Under the pieces are notes generated by a model. It worked only from the letters and a program-made list of their open reading frames with translations, was not told the origin of the DNA and did no database searches. Below, in pieces: positions 1 to 8,054 of a stretch of 64,000 nucleotides of DNA; position 1 is the first letter of the stretch; the number at the start of each line of letters is the position of its first letter. Origin of the DNA: Ruminiclostridium sp. (GTDB lineage: Bacteria > Bacillota > Clostridia > Oscillospirales > Ruminococcaceae); NCBI GenBank assembly GCA_017935365.1, contig JAGBHT010000028.1, positions 1-64,000 of the forward strand, given 5' to 3'. The position numbers and the translations under genes are program-made.

Positions 1-300
1 AACTTTTGGCAAGCAACCAAAGCGTCCTTGCTTTGGGGCGAAGCCCCCATACAGGTCGTCAGCCATTTGTGTCACTGCATCGTGCAGTGACTTTGTGTGG
101 CTGACTGCAAGCGTCCATGCTTGGGCTAGTGGCGGTAGCCCCTGCAAAATAGCCCCTTTCCGGGGGAAAGGGGTTTGGGGTTTCGGCAAGGATGCCGATA
201 TAGAACGCCCAAAAGCTTTGCAAGGACGCAAAGCCCACAAAGCGTTCTTAAAGGGATGGAGATTAAGCTACATTTCTCAAAAATAGACTTTTTCTACAAG
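1..300 (+). repeat. Dispersed GC-rich hairpin element, copy A (cut by window edge)
   Basis: This gene-free stretch is packed with GC-rich inverted repeats such as GGGGCGAAGCCCC, AGCCCCTTTCCGGGGG with its AAAGGGG partner, and GCTTTGCAAGGACGCAAAGC. It ends in GACTTTTTCTACAAG. Related hairpins and the same end sequence recur near 13.4, 23.4, 55.3 and 58.9 kb, so I read it as a truncated copy of a dispersed non-coding element. Short open frames here have no ribosome binding site and look spurious. The left end is outside the window. Confidence 0.7.
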
Positions 301-304
301 CTGC

Positions 305-344
305 AAACAACAACGCCCTGTCATAAGGCAGGGCGTTGTTGTTT
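305..344 (-). terminator. Terminator of the sugar ABC operon
   Basis: A perfect 13-bp stem (308-320 pairs with 329-341) has an 8-nt loop and is followed on the minus strand by TTT. It lies about 30 bases beyond the stop of the last permease gene, where an intrinsic terminator is expected. Confidence 0.75.
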
Positions 345-372
345 ACATTTATATAAGGAGAACCGGTTTAAA

Positions 373-1281
373 TTATTCCTTTACAGAACCTGAAACAAGA
401 TTGCTGTAAATGAACTTCTGCATTGAAAGGAAGATTACCAACGTCGGTATTATACAGATGATAACACCTGCGAAGATGATCTCCCACTGCGAGCCGTAAG
501 GTCCGATGAACTTATACAGCGCCGTAGATACGACCTGAAGTCCGTCACTGGGCATATACAGGTTTGCTGTATAGAAGTCGTTGTATATGCCTACAAACTT
601 GATTACAAGTACGGTCGCTATTGCGGGGCGAAGCATGGGGAGGATGATGCTCCAGTAAACCCTCGGATATGAACAGCCGTCAAGTATCGCACTCTCGTCA
701 AGAGATACCGATATATTGTTGAGGAACTGTATGAAGATATAGATTGAAACTATATCCGTACCGATATAAAGTATGATCGGTGCAGCGAGGGTGTCATAAA
801 GACCTAGTGCGTGCACTACCTGGAATACTGTGACCTGCATTGAGATATTGGGCAGGAGTGCGGCAATAAGGAATACATTCTTTATAAGTTTTGTGAACAC
901 CATTGTAAAACGCTGTACAACAAAGGCTGTCATTGTACCGGTTATTATCGTACCTGCACATGAGAATACAAGTATTATAGCCGTATTTATAAAGCCTCTC
1001 ATTACATTGCCCTGAATGAAAGCTGTCTTGAAGTTTTCAAGTTCCACTACTTTAGGAAGCTCGAAAGCTCCGCTTTTAAGGAAGTCCTGGTGGCTTTTCA
1101 GCGAACCCAGCAGTACAACTACCAGCGGCACAAGAACCATAAGGCACGCTACAACCAGAACAACATATTTCAGTACGTTTATAAAAATTCTGACGCCGTG
1201 CGGTGTTTCCTTGAAACGGTACTTTTCCATATTGAACGAGGTCTGCTCTGCGACTTCGTTTGTTTTGATATTGTCAGTCAT
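373..1281 (-). CDS. Carbohydrate ABC transporter permease, MalG type
   Basis: 302-aa inner-membrane permease of the MalG/LacG branch (binding-protein-dependent transport family), second permease of a sugar importer. About six membrane segments are visible, the first at residues 35-57. The cytoplasmic EAA loop that contacts the ATPase is recognisable near residues 195-215 (DESAILDGCSYPRVYWSIILP). The start is supported by AGGTGA just upstream. It lies 8 bases after the MalF-type gene, so the two are co-transcribed, and a strong terminator follows. The operon has no ATPase gene; the MsmK-type ATPase at 52.5 kb is a candidate partner. The sugar cannot be told from sequence. Confidence 0.93.
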   Translation of the reverse strand: MTDNIKTNEVAEQTSFNMEKYRFKETPHGVRIFINVLKYVVLVVACLMVLVPLVVVLLGSLKSHQDFLKSGAFELPKVVELENFKTAFIQGNVMRGFINTAIILVFSCAGTIITGTMTAFVVQRFTMVFTKLIKNVFLIAALLPNISMQVTVFQVVHALGLYDTLAAPIILYIGTDIVSIYIFIQFLNNISVSLDESAILDGCSYPRVYWSIILPMLRPAIATVLVIKFVGIYNDFYTANLYMPSDGLQVVSTALYKFIGPYGSQWEIIFAGVIICIIPTLVIFLSMQKFIYSNLVSGSVKE

Positions 1282-1289
1282 GAGTTCAC

Positions 1290-2210
1290 CTACTTTTCTT
1301 CTTTGAAGAATATCTTCTGGATTATCGTGATAACTATTATGATAAACAGAAGCACGATAGCCATTGCGGACGCAAGTCCGATCTTCTGATACTGGAAGCC
1401 GGTTTCGATAGTCTTGATAACAAATGTTGTAGTTCCCATCTTACCGCCTGTGACGATATACGGAATCTCAAATACGGAAGCCGCACCCTTGATGGCAAGG
1501 ATAAGCTGTAATGCGATAATCGTTCTGATACTCGGGAAAATTATGTGCCAGAACTTCTGCCATGCGTTAGCGCCGTCAAGGTCAGCCGCCTCATAGATAT
1601 CCGGAGAAATCGACTGGATAGCACCGATGAACATCAGAATATCAAATCCGATATAACGCCATACCGACGCAAAAACCAGACACCAGTTATTGATAGCACC
1701 GTTTGACAGCCACTTTACGGGATCTGCTCCGAAAAGTGAGATTATGGTGTTGAGTGTACCGCCGTCATCGCCTCTGAAAAACCTCTGGAAGATAAGCGCA
1801 ACTGCAACGCCGTTCATAAGATAAGGGAAAAAGATAACTCCCTTGAACAGTCCTGCGAGCTTGATTTTCGAGCATAACAGAGTTGCAATGAAAAGTGCAA
1901 GTCCGAGCTGTATAAACGATCCGACAAAGTAGTACAAGCTGTTTATCAGCGTTGATAAGTACGACATATCGGTGAACAGCGTCTTATAGTTGTTAAATCC
2001 AACCCACTGTACATTTACGCCGAGCTGGTCACGCTGCTGGAAGCTGAATATTACCATGTTCACTGCGGGAATGACAGTGAAAAGTATCAGCAGTGCAACG
2101 GGTAATGCCAGAAACAGTACAGTTGTCATATATTTCTGACCGGTGTAGCCTTTCAGCCACTGTCCGAGTGTACGTCGTTTCTGAACTGCGGTAACGCCTT
2201 GAGTAGCCAT
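1290..2210 (-). CDS. Carbohydrate ABC transporter permease, MalF type
   Basis: 306-aa inner-membrane permease of the MalF/UgpA/LacF branch. The first hydrophobic segment is at about residues 29-52, followed by a short periplasmic-type loop and five more segments. The EAA loop is clear near residues 213-232 (EAADLDGANAWQKFWHIIFP). It would pair with the MalG-type permease 8 bases downstream to form the membrane channel of the importer. The start codon has AAAGGACAG upstream. A 15-bp hairpin separates it from the binding-protein gene and may lower expression of the permeases relative to that gene. Confidence 0.93.
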   Translation of the reverse strand: MATQGVTAVQKRRTLGQWLKGYTGQKYMTTVLFLALPVALLILFTVIPAVNMVIFSFQQRDQLGVNVQWVGFNNYKTLFTDMSYLSTLINSLYYFVGSFIQLGLALFIATLLCSKIKLAGLFKGVIFFPYLMNGVAVALIFQRFFRGDDGGTLNTIISLFGADPVKWLSNGAINNWCLVFASVWRYIGFDILMFIGAIQSISPDIYEAADLDGANAWQKFWHIIFPSIRTIIALQLILAIKGAASVFEIPYIVTGGKMGTTTFVIKTIETGFQYQKIGLASAMAIVLLFIIIVITIIQKIFFKEEK

Positions 2211-2270
2211 AATTCTGTCCTTTCAAGAAATAATTTCTAATTTTAGTAAAAATTTAATTACTCCCATATA

Positions 2271-2308
2271 AACCTGTACGGAAAGACTTTCGCCTTTCCG
2301 TACAGGTT
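2271..2308 (-). promoter_or_regulatory. Intercistronic hairpin between binding protein and permease genes
   Basis: A perfect 15-bp inverted repeat (2271-2285 with 2294-2308, 8-nt loop) lies between the solute-binding protein gene and the first permease gene. There is no proper T-run after it on the minus strand, so it looks like a partial terminator or RNA-stabilising stem rather than a full stop. In the classic malE-malF arrangement such a hairpin raises binding protein over permease; I infer the same here. Confidence 0.65.
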
Positions 2309-2350
2309 TGTGTGTTTGGAGTATCTATGAAGAAAATACGATAGCGTTAA

Positions 2351-3790
2351 TTAGCCGTTATTCTTGATATAAGCAGCGAGATCTTCATTTGCATCTCTTG
2401 TAGCTGCCCATTTCTGATTAACGGAGTCTGCGATAGCCTTAAAGCCGTCATCACCCTTGCCTGCGAATGCTGCTTCTGCGAGCTGGAGCTTGAAGTTAGC
2501 TGAGTCGCCGTCCCAGATACCTACTTCCGAATCCTTGTCGATAGCGTTGAATACGCCTGTCAGACCATCGGGAGCTGCATTTGCTGTGAAGAATTCGCAA
2601 CCGTCAAATGCAGAGAGGTAATCGGGGAGCTTGCTGCCTTCAAGTGTATTGATACCGCCTTCAGCCTCTGAGAAGCCTGATTCGGCGATGAACCATTCTA
2701 TATACTTCTTGCCGAGTTCCTTCTTGTCGTCGGAAGAGTTCTTGTTTACACCCATGCAGTAGTCAGCCGCATACTGTGCGTACTGCTTGCCATCCTTAGA
2801 GAAGGGAGCGGGCATATAACCGATGTTTTCGGGATCAAGACCGTTGTCCTTAGCGACCTGCTGGAACTGTGAAACTGCCCATGAACCCATTGTCATTGTA
2901 GCAACCTCGCCGTTAGCTATCATAAGCTTTGAGCCTTCCCAGTCAGAGCTCATCGGGTCGCCCTCTATAAGAGAAGAATCTGAATATATGTCATACATCA
3001 GCTTGAATACGTTGTAGTAAGGCTGACCCTCCTTGAAGAAGTCCTCCTTGTTTACGATGAGGTTTGTTTCAAAGTCAGGATCGCCTGATGAAGGAACAAC
3101 AAGGCTTGACCACTGTGAAGCTGTCCAGCTTGCTTCCTTGAAGTTTGTATAATAAGGAATAACCTCGGGGAACTTTTCCTTGATCTTCTTTAAGTCAGCG
3201 ATAAATTCATCGGCTGTCTTGGGCATTTCTGTAATGCCTGCTTCTGTCCATACCTTCTTGTTGTAGCAGATACCGCCGCTTACTGAGCCTAAGTGTGCAA
3301 GTCCGTAAACTGTACCTTCATACATCTTCTGGTTAGCCCACTTGTACTTGTCCTTGAGTTCATCGTACTTGCCGAGAGGTTCAAAGAAGTTTGGAAGATC
3401 TGCGAGCTTTACTGTATCGGGGATCATCAGAACGTCGCCGTATTCCTTTGTGCTCATCATTGTAGAAACATCACCGGCATAGTCCTTGAATGACTGATAT
3501 TCAACCGTGCAGTTGTACTTTTCTTCAAAAGCGTCTGTCATTTTGTCAAGCGAGCCGTCATCCTTGCGGTCTGTACGGTGTGTCAGAACCTTAAGTGTGA
3601 TCTTGTCACCTGAGGGAGTTGTTGAAGAAGCGTTGTCTGCTGTTGTAGAATCGTTCTTGCTGTCCTCAGCCTTTGATGATGTAGATGATGCGTCACCTGT
3701 TGATGATGTTGCGTTGTTGTTGCTGCACGCTGCCAGTGAAGCTACTGTGCTTGCCGCAAGGATACCTGCGAGTATCTTCTTTGCTTTCAT
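2351..3790 (-). CDS. Sugar ABC transporter substrate-binding lipoprotein
   Basis: 479-aa extracellular solute-binding protein of the family 1 (MalE-like) fold. A lipoprotein signal peptide with lipobox SLAAC ends at about Cys22. A Ser/Thr/Asp-rich linker (residues 24-62) follows and would extend the protein through the cell wall; the binding domain starts near residue 65. It is the first gene of the operon with the two permeases and would capture the sugar and deliver it to them. The start has GAAAGGAAA upstream and a sigma-A promoter about 100 bases further up. Sequence does not identify the ligand. Confidence 0.93.
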   Translation of the reverse strand: MKAKKILAGILAASTVASLAACSNNNATSSTGDASSTSSKAEDSKNDSTTADNASSTTPSGDKITLKVLTHRTDRKDDGSLDKMTDAFEEKYNCTVEYQSFKDYAGDVSTMMSTKEYGDVLMIPDTVKLADLPNFFEPLGKYDELKDKYKWANQKMYEGTVYGLAHLGSVSGGICYNKKVWTEAGITEMPKTADEFIADLKKIKEKFPEVIPYYTNFKEASWTASQWSSLVVPSSGDPDFETNLIVNKEDFFKEGQPYYNVFKLMYDIYSDSSLIEGDPMSSDWEGSKLMIANGEVATMTMGSWAVSQFQQVAKDNGLDPENIGYMPAPFSKDGKQYAQYAADYCMGVNKNSSDDKKELGKKYIEWFIAESGFSEAEGGINTLEGSKLPDYLSAFDGCEFFTANAAPDGLTGVFNAIDKDSEVGIWDGDSANFKLQLAEAAFAGKGDDGFKAIADSVNQKWAATRDANEDLAAYIKNNG

Positions 3791-3893
3791 GTGATAATTT
3801 CCTTTCTGGTAGGGCTTTGAAAATCCGCCGCCCTTAAATAAATATTTTACTTATGTTTATTAAGCTTATTTCCGTTCGCTTAATTCACTTAAG

Positions 3894-3921
3894 ATTATAC
3901 ACAATTTTAACTAAAAGTCAA
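3894..3921 (-). promoter_or_regulatory. Sigma-A promoter of the sugar ABC operon
   Basis: On the minus strand TTGACT (3916-3921) and TATAAT (3894-3899) are separated by 16 bases. Transcription would start about 95 bases before the binding-protein start codon, leaving a leader with the GAAAGGAAA ribosome binding site. Confidence 0.7.
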
Positions 3922-4038
3922 TAAGGCTATAGGAAATTCAGCTAAAACATATAAATGATATTTGCGGTTTATGTGCAATCATTACAAATATGATATTAAC
4001 TTAACTCTGTTACACACATTTGTTAAGCAAGCGCCTGT

Positions 4039-4072
4039 GTAATGCGTTTTCACGGTTTCAAAAGCGTTTACT
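4039..4072. promoter_or_regulatory. Two degenerate cre-like sites
   Basis: Two 14-mers, GTAATGCGTTTTCA (4039-4052) and CAAAAGCGTTTACT (4059-4072), each match about 11 of 14 positions of the CcpA cre consensus and lie 20 bases apart, upstream of the sugar operon promoter. They could bind CcpA or a local LacI-family regulator. Chance matches are possible in this AT-rich stretch. Confidence 0.3.
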
Positions 4073-4185
4073 TAAATTTATTTTACGTTAAGTTACATTC
4101 AATTCACGTTGTTTTAAGGCGGTTGTTAATAGGATAACTCGAAATAAAGCGGGTATACATTTAATACGGATAATTTAAAAGAAAG

Positions 4186-4214
4186 TTGCGGGTGTGGAGG
4201 AAGTGTGGTATAAT
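4186..4214 (+). promoter_or_regulatory. Strong sigma-A promoter with no gene directly downstream
   Basis: TTGCGG (4186-4191) and a perfect TATAAT (4209-4214) are separated by exactly 17 bases. The predicted start near 4221 leads into a highly folded non-coding stretch rather than a reading frame. Confidence 0.65.
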
Positions 4215-4220
4215 AATCAT

Positions 4221-4580
4221 ATATGGTTTTTTGTTTTTAGCTTGGCGGGAATGGATGGTGCTTTTACAATAGTAGCAGGCTTCCGATAGTTCTCTTTGTC
4301 GGACAGCACTTCTCGGGTTCGCTATTCTGTGCGATAACGTTGCTACTATGTGTGAGGGGACGAACCAAATGGAACAGGTCGAGGGACTTGCAACCCCTAT
4401 CCCTGTCCCTTAGGTTCTCCCACTCACGCTCCCTCTTTCCTTACCCTCACCCTTACCCCGCTAGGGTGTTGACTAAACTCGTATAACCTCCCGAATATCG
4501 TATATCCTGTAAGTTCTGGAACGCTTAACGCTACACGTCCGCAGTTTTAGTACATATATCTCAGGTTAGTAGCGTTTTTT
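4221..4580 (+). ncRNA. Candidate structured non-coding RNA
   Basis: There is no reading frame, but the sequence folds strongly. A 9-bp stem (4269-4277 with 4341-4349) encloses two smaller hairpins (4282-4286 with 4299-4303, and 4306-4309 with 4329-4332), a three-way junction. Directly next to it is a long bulged hairpin: 4352-4366 pairs with 4413-4427 over 14 bp, then 4371-4378 with 4402-4408, then 4382-4385 with 4395-4398. A further stem is 4448-4453 with 4463-4468. AACGCTAC (4527-4534) pairs with GTAGCGTT (4569-4576) before a short T-run, a possible 3' end. A strong promoter lies at the right distance. I saw no tmRNA, RNase P or SRP RNA signature. It could be a known Clostridia class such as raiA-type or 6S-like RNA, or new. 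It could also extend as a leader into cwlD. Confidence 0.55.
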
Positions 4581-4742
4581 GAAGGGTTAATGTTAACGCA
4601 GTTGCACTGATAAACTCACGAAATTATTAACAACTTGTCAGCATAGAAACCGTTTTCAGCGTTGTTGGCGGCATTTTAGCAGTACTGCTTTAACGCAAAA
4701 CGTGTGATATTATGCCGACAGGTTGAACTTTTTGAGCCTGTC

Positions 4743-4769
4743 ATTATTTCAAAGCTTGTTTCATATAAT
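4743..4769 (+). promoter_or_regulatory. Possible sporulation (sigma-E-like) promoter of cwlD
   Basis: CATATAAT (4762-4769) lies 16 bases after an ATT (4743-4745), resembling the sigma-E pattern, about 30 bases before the cwlD start. CwlD is expressed from sporulation promoters in Bacillus subtilis, which makes this plausible, but the match is loose. Confidence 0.3.
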
Positions 4770-4799
4770 GTACAAAAATTTACCGAAAGGTCGGACAAT

Positions 4800-5672
4800 A
4801 TGAAACTGGATATGAAACGCTTTGAATTTAAACGGCTTAAAACACGAGTGCCCGCGCTTATAGTTCTGCTCGGTTGTTTCACTGTTATAGCGGCGACTGC
4901 CGACTATTCGCAGGTGAGTGTAAGAGCGTCAACCTCACACGTTACCAATAAGAAAACCATCGTGCTTGACGCAGGACACGGCGGAATGGACAGCGGCGCA
5001 GTCGGCATTAACGGCGAGCTTGAAAAGAATATCAACCTTGCCATAGTGCGCGACCTTGACGATATGCTGACGCTGTCGGGCTTCAACGTGGTGCTTACCC
5101 GCGACAGCGATGTTTCGATACACGACGAGGGCATAAAAGGAACGAGAGAACAGAAGGTCTCGGATATGAAGAACCGTCTTGACATTATCAACAAGTACGG
5201 CGACTGCCTGTTTCTGTCGATACATCAGAACAAGTTTACCGAGCCCGAATATTTCGGCGCGCAGATCTTCTATACGGCAAACAACCCCGACAACCGTATG
5301 ATAGCGCAGATAATGCAGGATAATTTCAAGACGATACAGCCCGGTAACGACAGGCAGATAAAGCAGGAGGGCGACGAGCTGTATCTATTCAAGAACACGA
5401 AAATTCCCGCAGTGCTGATAGAATGCGGATTTTTATCAAACCCCGACGATGCGGCAAATCTTTCCGACAGGGACTATCAGCGCAAGGTAGCATATACAAT
5501 ATATAACGGAATACTCACATATCTTACCTCAAAGCCTGCCGATAACGTTTCACAGACTACCGCACAGCAAACGGCTGTCACGCCGCAGGTCACTGACACA
5601 CCGCAGTCAACAAACGAACCTGTGAGCAGTGTTCCCGAAAACAGCAGTGATATAACAAGCGCGGTACAATAA
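4800..5672 (+). CDS. cwlD: N-acetylmuramoyl-L-alanine amidase, CwlD-like
   Basis: 290-aa zinc amidase of the Amidase_3 family, cutting the bond between N-acetylmuramic acid and L-alanine in peptidoglycan. In spore formers CwlD acts in making the muramic-lactam of the cortex. A membrane anchor/signal segment is at residues 17-35. The catalytic domain begins at IVLDAGHGGMDSG (His zinc ligand), with a Glu ligand in NGELEKN, the second His in LFLSIHQN and the late Glu in VLIECGFLSNP. A Thr/Gln/Pro-rich tail of about 45 residues ends the protein. I chose the ATG at 4800 because CCGAAAGG lies just upstream and the signal segment then sits at the N-terminus; an in-frame ATG at 4704 has no such support. 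radA follows 28 bases downstream. Confidence 0.88.
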   Translation: MKLDMKRFEFKRLKTRVPALIVLLGCFTVIAATADYSQVSVRASTSHVTNKKTIVLDAGHGGMDSGAVGINGELEKNINLAIVRDLDDMLTLSGFNVVLTRDSDVSIHDEGIKGTREQKVSDMKNRLDIINKYGDCLFLSIHQNKFTEPEYFGAQIFYTANNPDNRMIAQIMQDNFKTIQPGNDRQIKQEGDELYLFKNTKIPAVLIECGFLSNPDDAANLSDRDYQRKVAYTIYNGILTYLTSKPADNVSQTTAQQTAVTPQVTDTPQSTNEPVSSVPENSSDITSAVQ

Positions 5673-5700
5673 GGCAAACGGCTTTGGAAAGGACGTATAA

Positions 5701-7098
5701 ATGGCAAAATCTAAATCAGTATATATATGCAGTGAGTGCGGACAGGAATATCCTAAGTGGAGCGGTCGCTGTAACGCCTGCGGAGCGTGGAACACGCTTG
5801 AAGAAACGCTGATACAGCCGAAATCCCACGGTCTTGCAAAAAGTACAGGCGCTGGCAGACTGCCGCTTGCAAGCATAAACAATCTTTCGTTCAAGGACGA
5901 AACAAGATATGAAACAGGAATGTCGGAGCTTGACAGAGTTCTCGGCGGCGGACTTGTAAAAGGTTCGCTTGTTCTGATCGGCGGTGATCCCGGTATAGGA
6001 AAATCGACACTTCTTTTACAGATATGCGGTTGCCTTGCGCAGGATAAAACCGTTCTTTACATATCGGGCGAGGAAAGCGAACGTCAGATAAAACTCCGTG
6101 CAGACAGGCTCGGAGTTGCAAGCGACGGGCTGTATATAAGCGCCTGCACCGACTGCGATACTATAATAGAGGGTGTGCGCGAGAACAAGCCCGATGTCGT
6201 GATTATCGACTCGATACAGACAATGCAGTTATCGGAATTACAGTCTGTTCCCGGCAGTCTTGTACAGGTAAGAGAATGTACCTCGGCATTCATGCAGATG
6301 GCTAAAAGCCTTGAGGTCGCTGTATTTCTGGTAGGTCATGTAAACAAGGACGGCGGTATAGCAGGTCCCAAGGTACTGGAGCATATAGTGGATACCGTGC
6401 TGTACTTTGAGGGTGACAAACAGCTCAGCTACAGGATCTTAAGAGCCGCAAAGAACCGTTTCGGCTCTACTAACGAAATAGGCGTATTTGAAATGCAGGA
6501 CAAAGGACTCGAACAGGTCGAAAACCCGTCTGCTATGCTTCTTCTTGGCAGACCCGCAGGGGTAAGCGGTATAACCGTACTCTGCACTGTCGAGGGCACT
6601 CGCCCGATACTGGCGGAGGTTCAGGCGCTTGTCAGCAAGACCTCGTTCTCTGCCCCGCGCAGAATGACAACGGGCTTTGACTACAGCAGACTGTGCGTAC
6701 TGCTTGCCGTGCTTGAAAAGAGGACAGGCTACAATTTTGGCGGATATGACGTATACATAAATGTGATAGGCGGACTTAAAATAGACGAGCCTGCAAGTGA
6801 CCTTGCGATAACGCTTGCGCTTTATTCGGGACTGCGCGATATACCGATAGGCGATGATGTTGCGGTATTCGGCGAGGTCGGTCTTGGCGGAGAGATAAGA
6901 GCGGTATCGCATATAAGAGAACGTGTGCGCGAGGCGGCACGAATGGGATTTGCAAAGTGCATTGTACCGAAATCATCACTTAAAAATCTTGACAAGAGCG
7001 AAAATTACAGAATAAGCATATACGGCGTGGCAAATCTTCAGCAGGCGTTCAAGGTGCTGGAAATGTTCACGAAAGAAAGCGAAGGAAACAAAGAATGA
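5701..7098 (+). CDS. radA: DNA repair protein RadA
   Basis: 465-aa RadA/Sms, a RecA-like ATPase and branch-migrating helicase in recombinational repair. An N-terminal C4 zinc finger spans residues 10-30 (CSECGQEY, then CNACGAW). Walker A is GGDPGIGKST (about residues 96-105), Walker B ends in VVIIDSIQ, and the RadA-specific KNRFGSTNEIGVF motif is near residue 253. A Lon-like C-terminal domain completes the usual length. The start has GGAAAGGACG upstream. It overlaps rsmA by 4 bases (ATGA), so translation is coupled. Confidence 0.97.
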   Translation: MAKSKSVYICSECGQEYPKWSGRCNACGAWNTLEETLIQPKSHGLAKSTGAGRLPLASINNLSFKDETRYETGMSELDRVLGGGLVKGSLVLIGGDPGIGKSTLLLQICGCLAQDKTVLYISGEESERQIKLRADRLGVASDGLYISACTDCDTIIEGVRENKPDVVIIDSIQTMQLSELQSVPGSLVQVRECTSAFMQMAKSLEVAVFLVGHVNKDGGIAGPKVLEHIVDTVLYFEGDKQLSYRILRAAKNRFGSTNEIGVFEMQDKGLEQVENPSAMLLLGRPAGVSGITVLCTVEGTRPILAEVQALVSKTSFSAPRRMTTGFDYSRLCVLLAVLEKRTGYNFGGYDVYINVIGGLKIDEPASDLAITLALYSGLRDIPIGDDVAVFGEVGLGGEIRAVSHIRERVREAARMGFAKCIVPKSSLKNLDKSENYRISIYGVANLQQAFKVLEMFTKESEGNKE

Positions 7099-7958
7099 AA
7101 CTAACCGACATTTCAACAATAAGACAGCTTTTTGAAAAGCACGGCTTTTCATTTACAAAGTCGCTCGGACAGAACTTTCTGATAAATCCGACAGTTTGCC
7201 CTAAAATCGCCGAAATGGGCGGTGCAGGAAAAAATGTCGGCGCTATAGAAATCGGCACGGGTATCGGCGTTCTGACAAGAGAGCTTGCCGAGCGGTGCGA
7301 CAAGGTTGTGGCGATCGAGATAGACACAGGGCTGAAGCCGATACTTGACGAAACGCTCGAAGAATACGACAATGTAGAAGTAATTTTTGCCGATGTTATG
7401 GAAACTGACCTCAATAAGCTTATTGCGGAGAAGTTTGCCGGAATGGACGTAATAGTCTGTGCCAATCTTCCCTACTATATAACTTCGCCCGTAATAATGA
7501 AACTGCTTGAAGAAAAGCTCCCGATAAAAGCGATAACGGTAATGGTACAGCTTGAAGCGGCAGACAGGATATGCGCCGCAGTAGGAAGCCGCGAGTGCGG
7601 CGCAATTACAGCCTCGATAAACTATTATGCAAAGCCGAAAAAGCTTTTCCGTGTAAACCGCGGCTCGTTTATGCCCGCGCCCAATGTTGACAGTGCGGTC
7701 ATAAGCCTTGAGCGCTATGAACAACCGCCGTACAAGGTGGATAACGAACCGCTTTTCTTCGAGGTAATAAAGCAGGCTTTCGCTCAGCGCAGAAAACAGC
7801 TTGCTAACCCCGTTTCGGCATACTTTAAGATACCGAAAGCAACGCTTGCGGAAAAGATGACCGAAAGCGGTATTCCGGCAACTGCGCGGGCAGAACAGCT
7901 TACAATGCCGGAGCTTGTAAAGCTGTATGAGATAATACACGAACTGACAACGAAATAA
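7095..7958 (+). CDS. rsmA: 16S rRNA dimethyladenosine transferase RsmA/KsgA
   Basis: 287-aa SAM-dependent methyltransferase that dimethylates two adjacent adenines in helix 45 of 16S rRNA during small-subunit maturation. Visible motifs are SLGQNFLINP near the N-terminus, the SAM-binding loop EIGTGIGVLT (about residues 52-61), and the catalytic NLPYYITSP (about residues 122-130). Length is normal. It starts inside the radA stop codon (ATGA overlap) and is followed six bases later by a strong terminator, so it ends the cwlD-radA-rsmA unit. Confidence 0.97.
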   Translation: MKLTDISTIRQLFEKHGFSFTKSLGQNFLINPTVCPKIAEMGGAGKNVGAIEIGTGIGVLTRELAERCDKVVAIEIDTGLKPILDETLEEYDNVEVIFADVMETDLNKLIAEKFAGMDVIVCANLPYYITSPVIMKLLEEKLPIKAITVMVQLEAADRICAAVGSRECGAITASINYYAKPKKLFRVNRGSFMPAPNVDSAVISLERYEQPPYKVDNEPLFFEVIKQAFAQRRKQLANPVSAYFKIPKATLAEKMTESGIPATARAEQLTMPELVKLYEIIHELTTK

Positions 7959-7963
7959 AACAC

Positions 7964-7994
7964 AAAAGCCGCGATGATAAAAACCGCGGCTTTT
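7964..7994 (+). terminator. Terminator of cwlD-radA-rsmA
   Basis: A 10-bp stem (AAAAGCCGCG with CGCGGCTTTT) has an 11-nt loop and ends in TTTT, directly after the rsmA stop. Confidence 0.85.
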
Positions 7995-8002
7995 ATTACG
8001 CA

Positions 8003-8032
8003 AAAACGGCAGAGCATATGCTCTGCCGTTTT
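8003..8032. terminator. Perfect 30-bp palindrome, bidirectional terminator
   Basis: The 30 bases read the same on both strands, with arm AAAACGGCAGAGCAT. It lies between the rsmA terminator and the stop of the convergent Asn-rich repeat gene and would end transcription from either side; T-runs are present in both directions. Confidence 0.7.
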
Positions 8033-8054
8033 CTGTTTAAATACTATGTACCTT

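Noticed and set aside
95..393. Small genes in the first 400 bases
   Set aside because: They fall in a repeat element full of hairpins and have no start signals.
4221..4580. Known housekeeping RNA (tmRNA, RNase P RNA, SRP RNA)
   Set aside because: I saw none of the signature words, such as GAGGAAAGTCC of RNase P, the CCGGAAGG loop of SRP RNA or a tmRNA 5'/3' acceptor fold, on either strand.
7149..8003. Minus-strand frame of 284 codons opposite rsmA
   Set aside because: rsmA is certain on the other strand; the frame crosses its terminator and has antisense composition.
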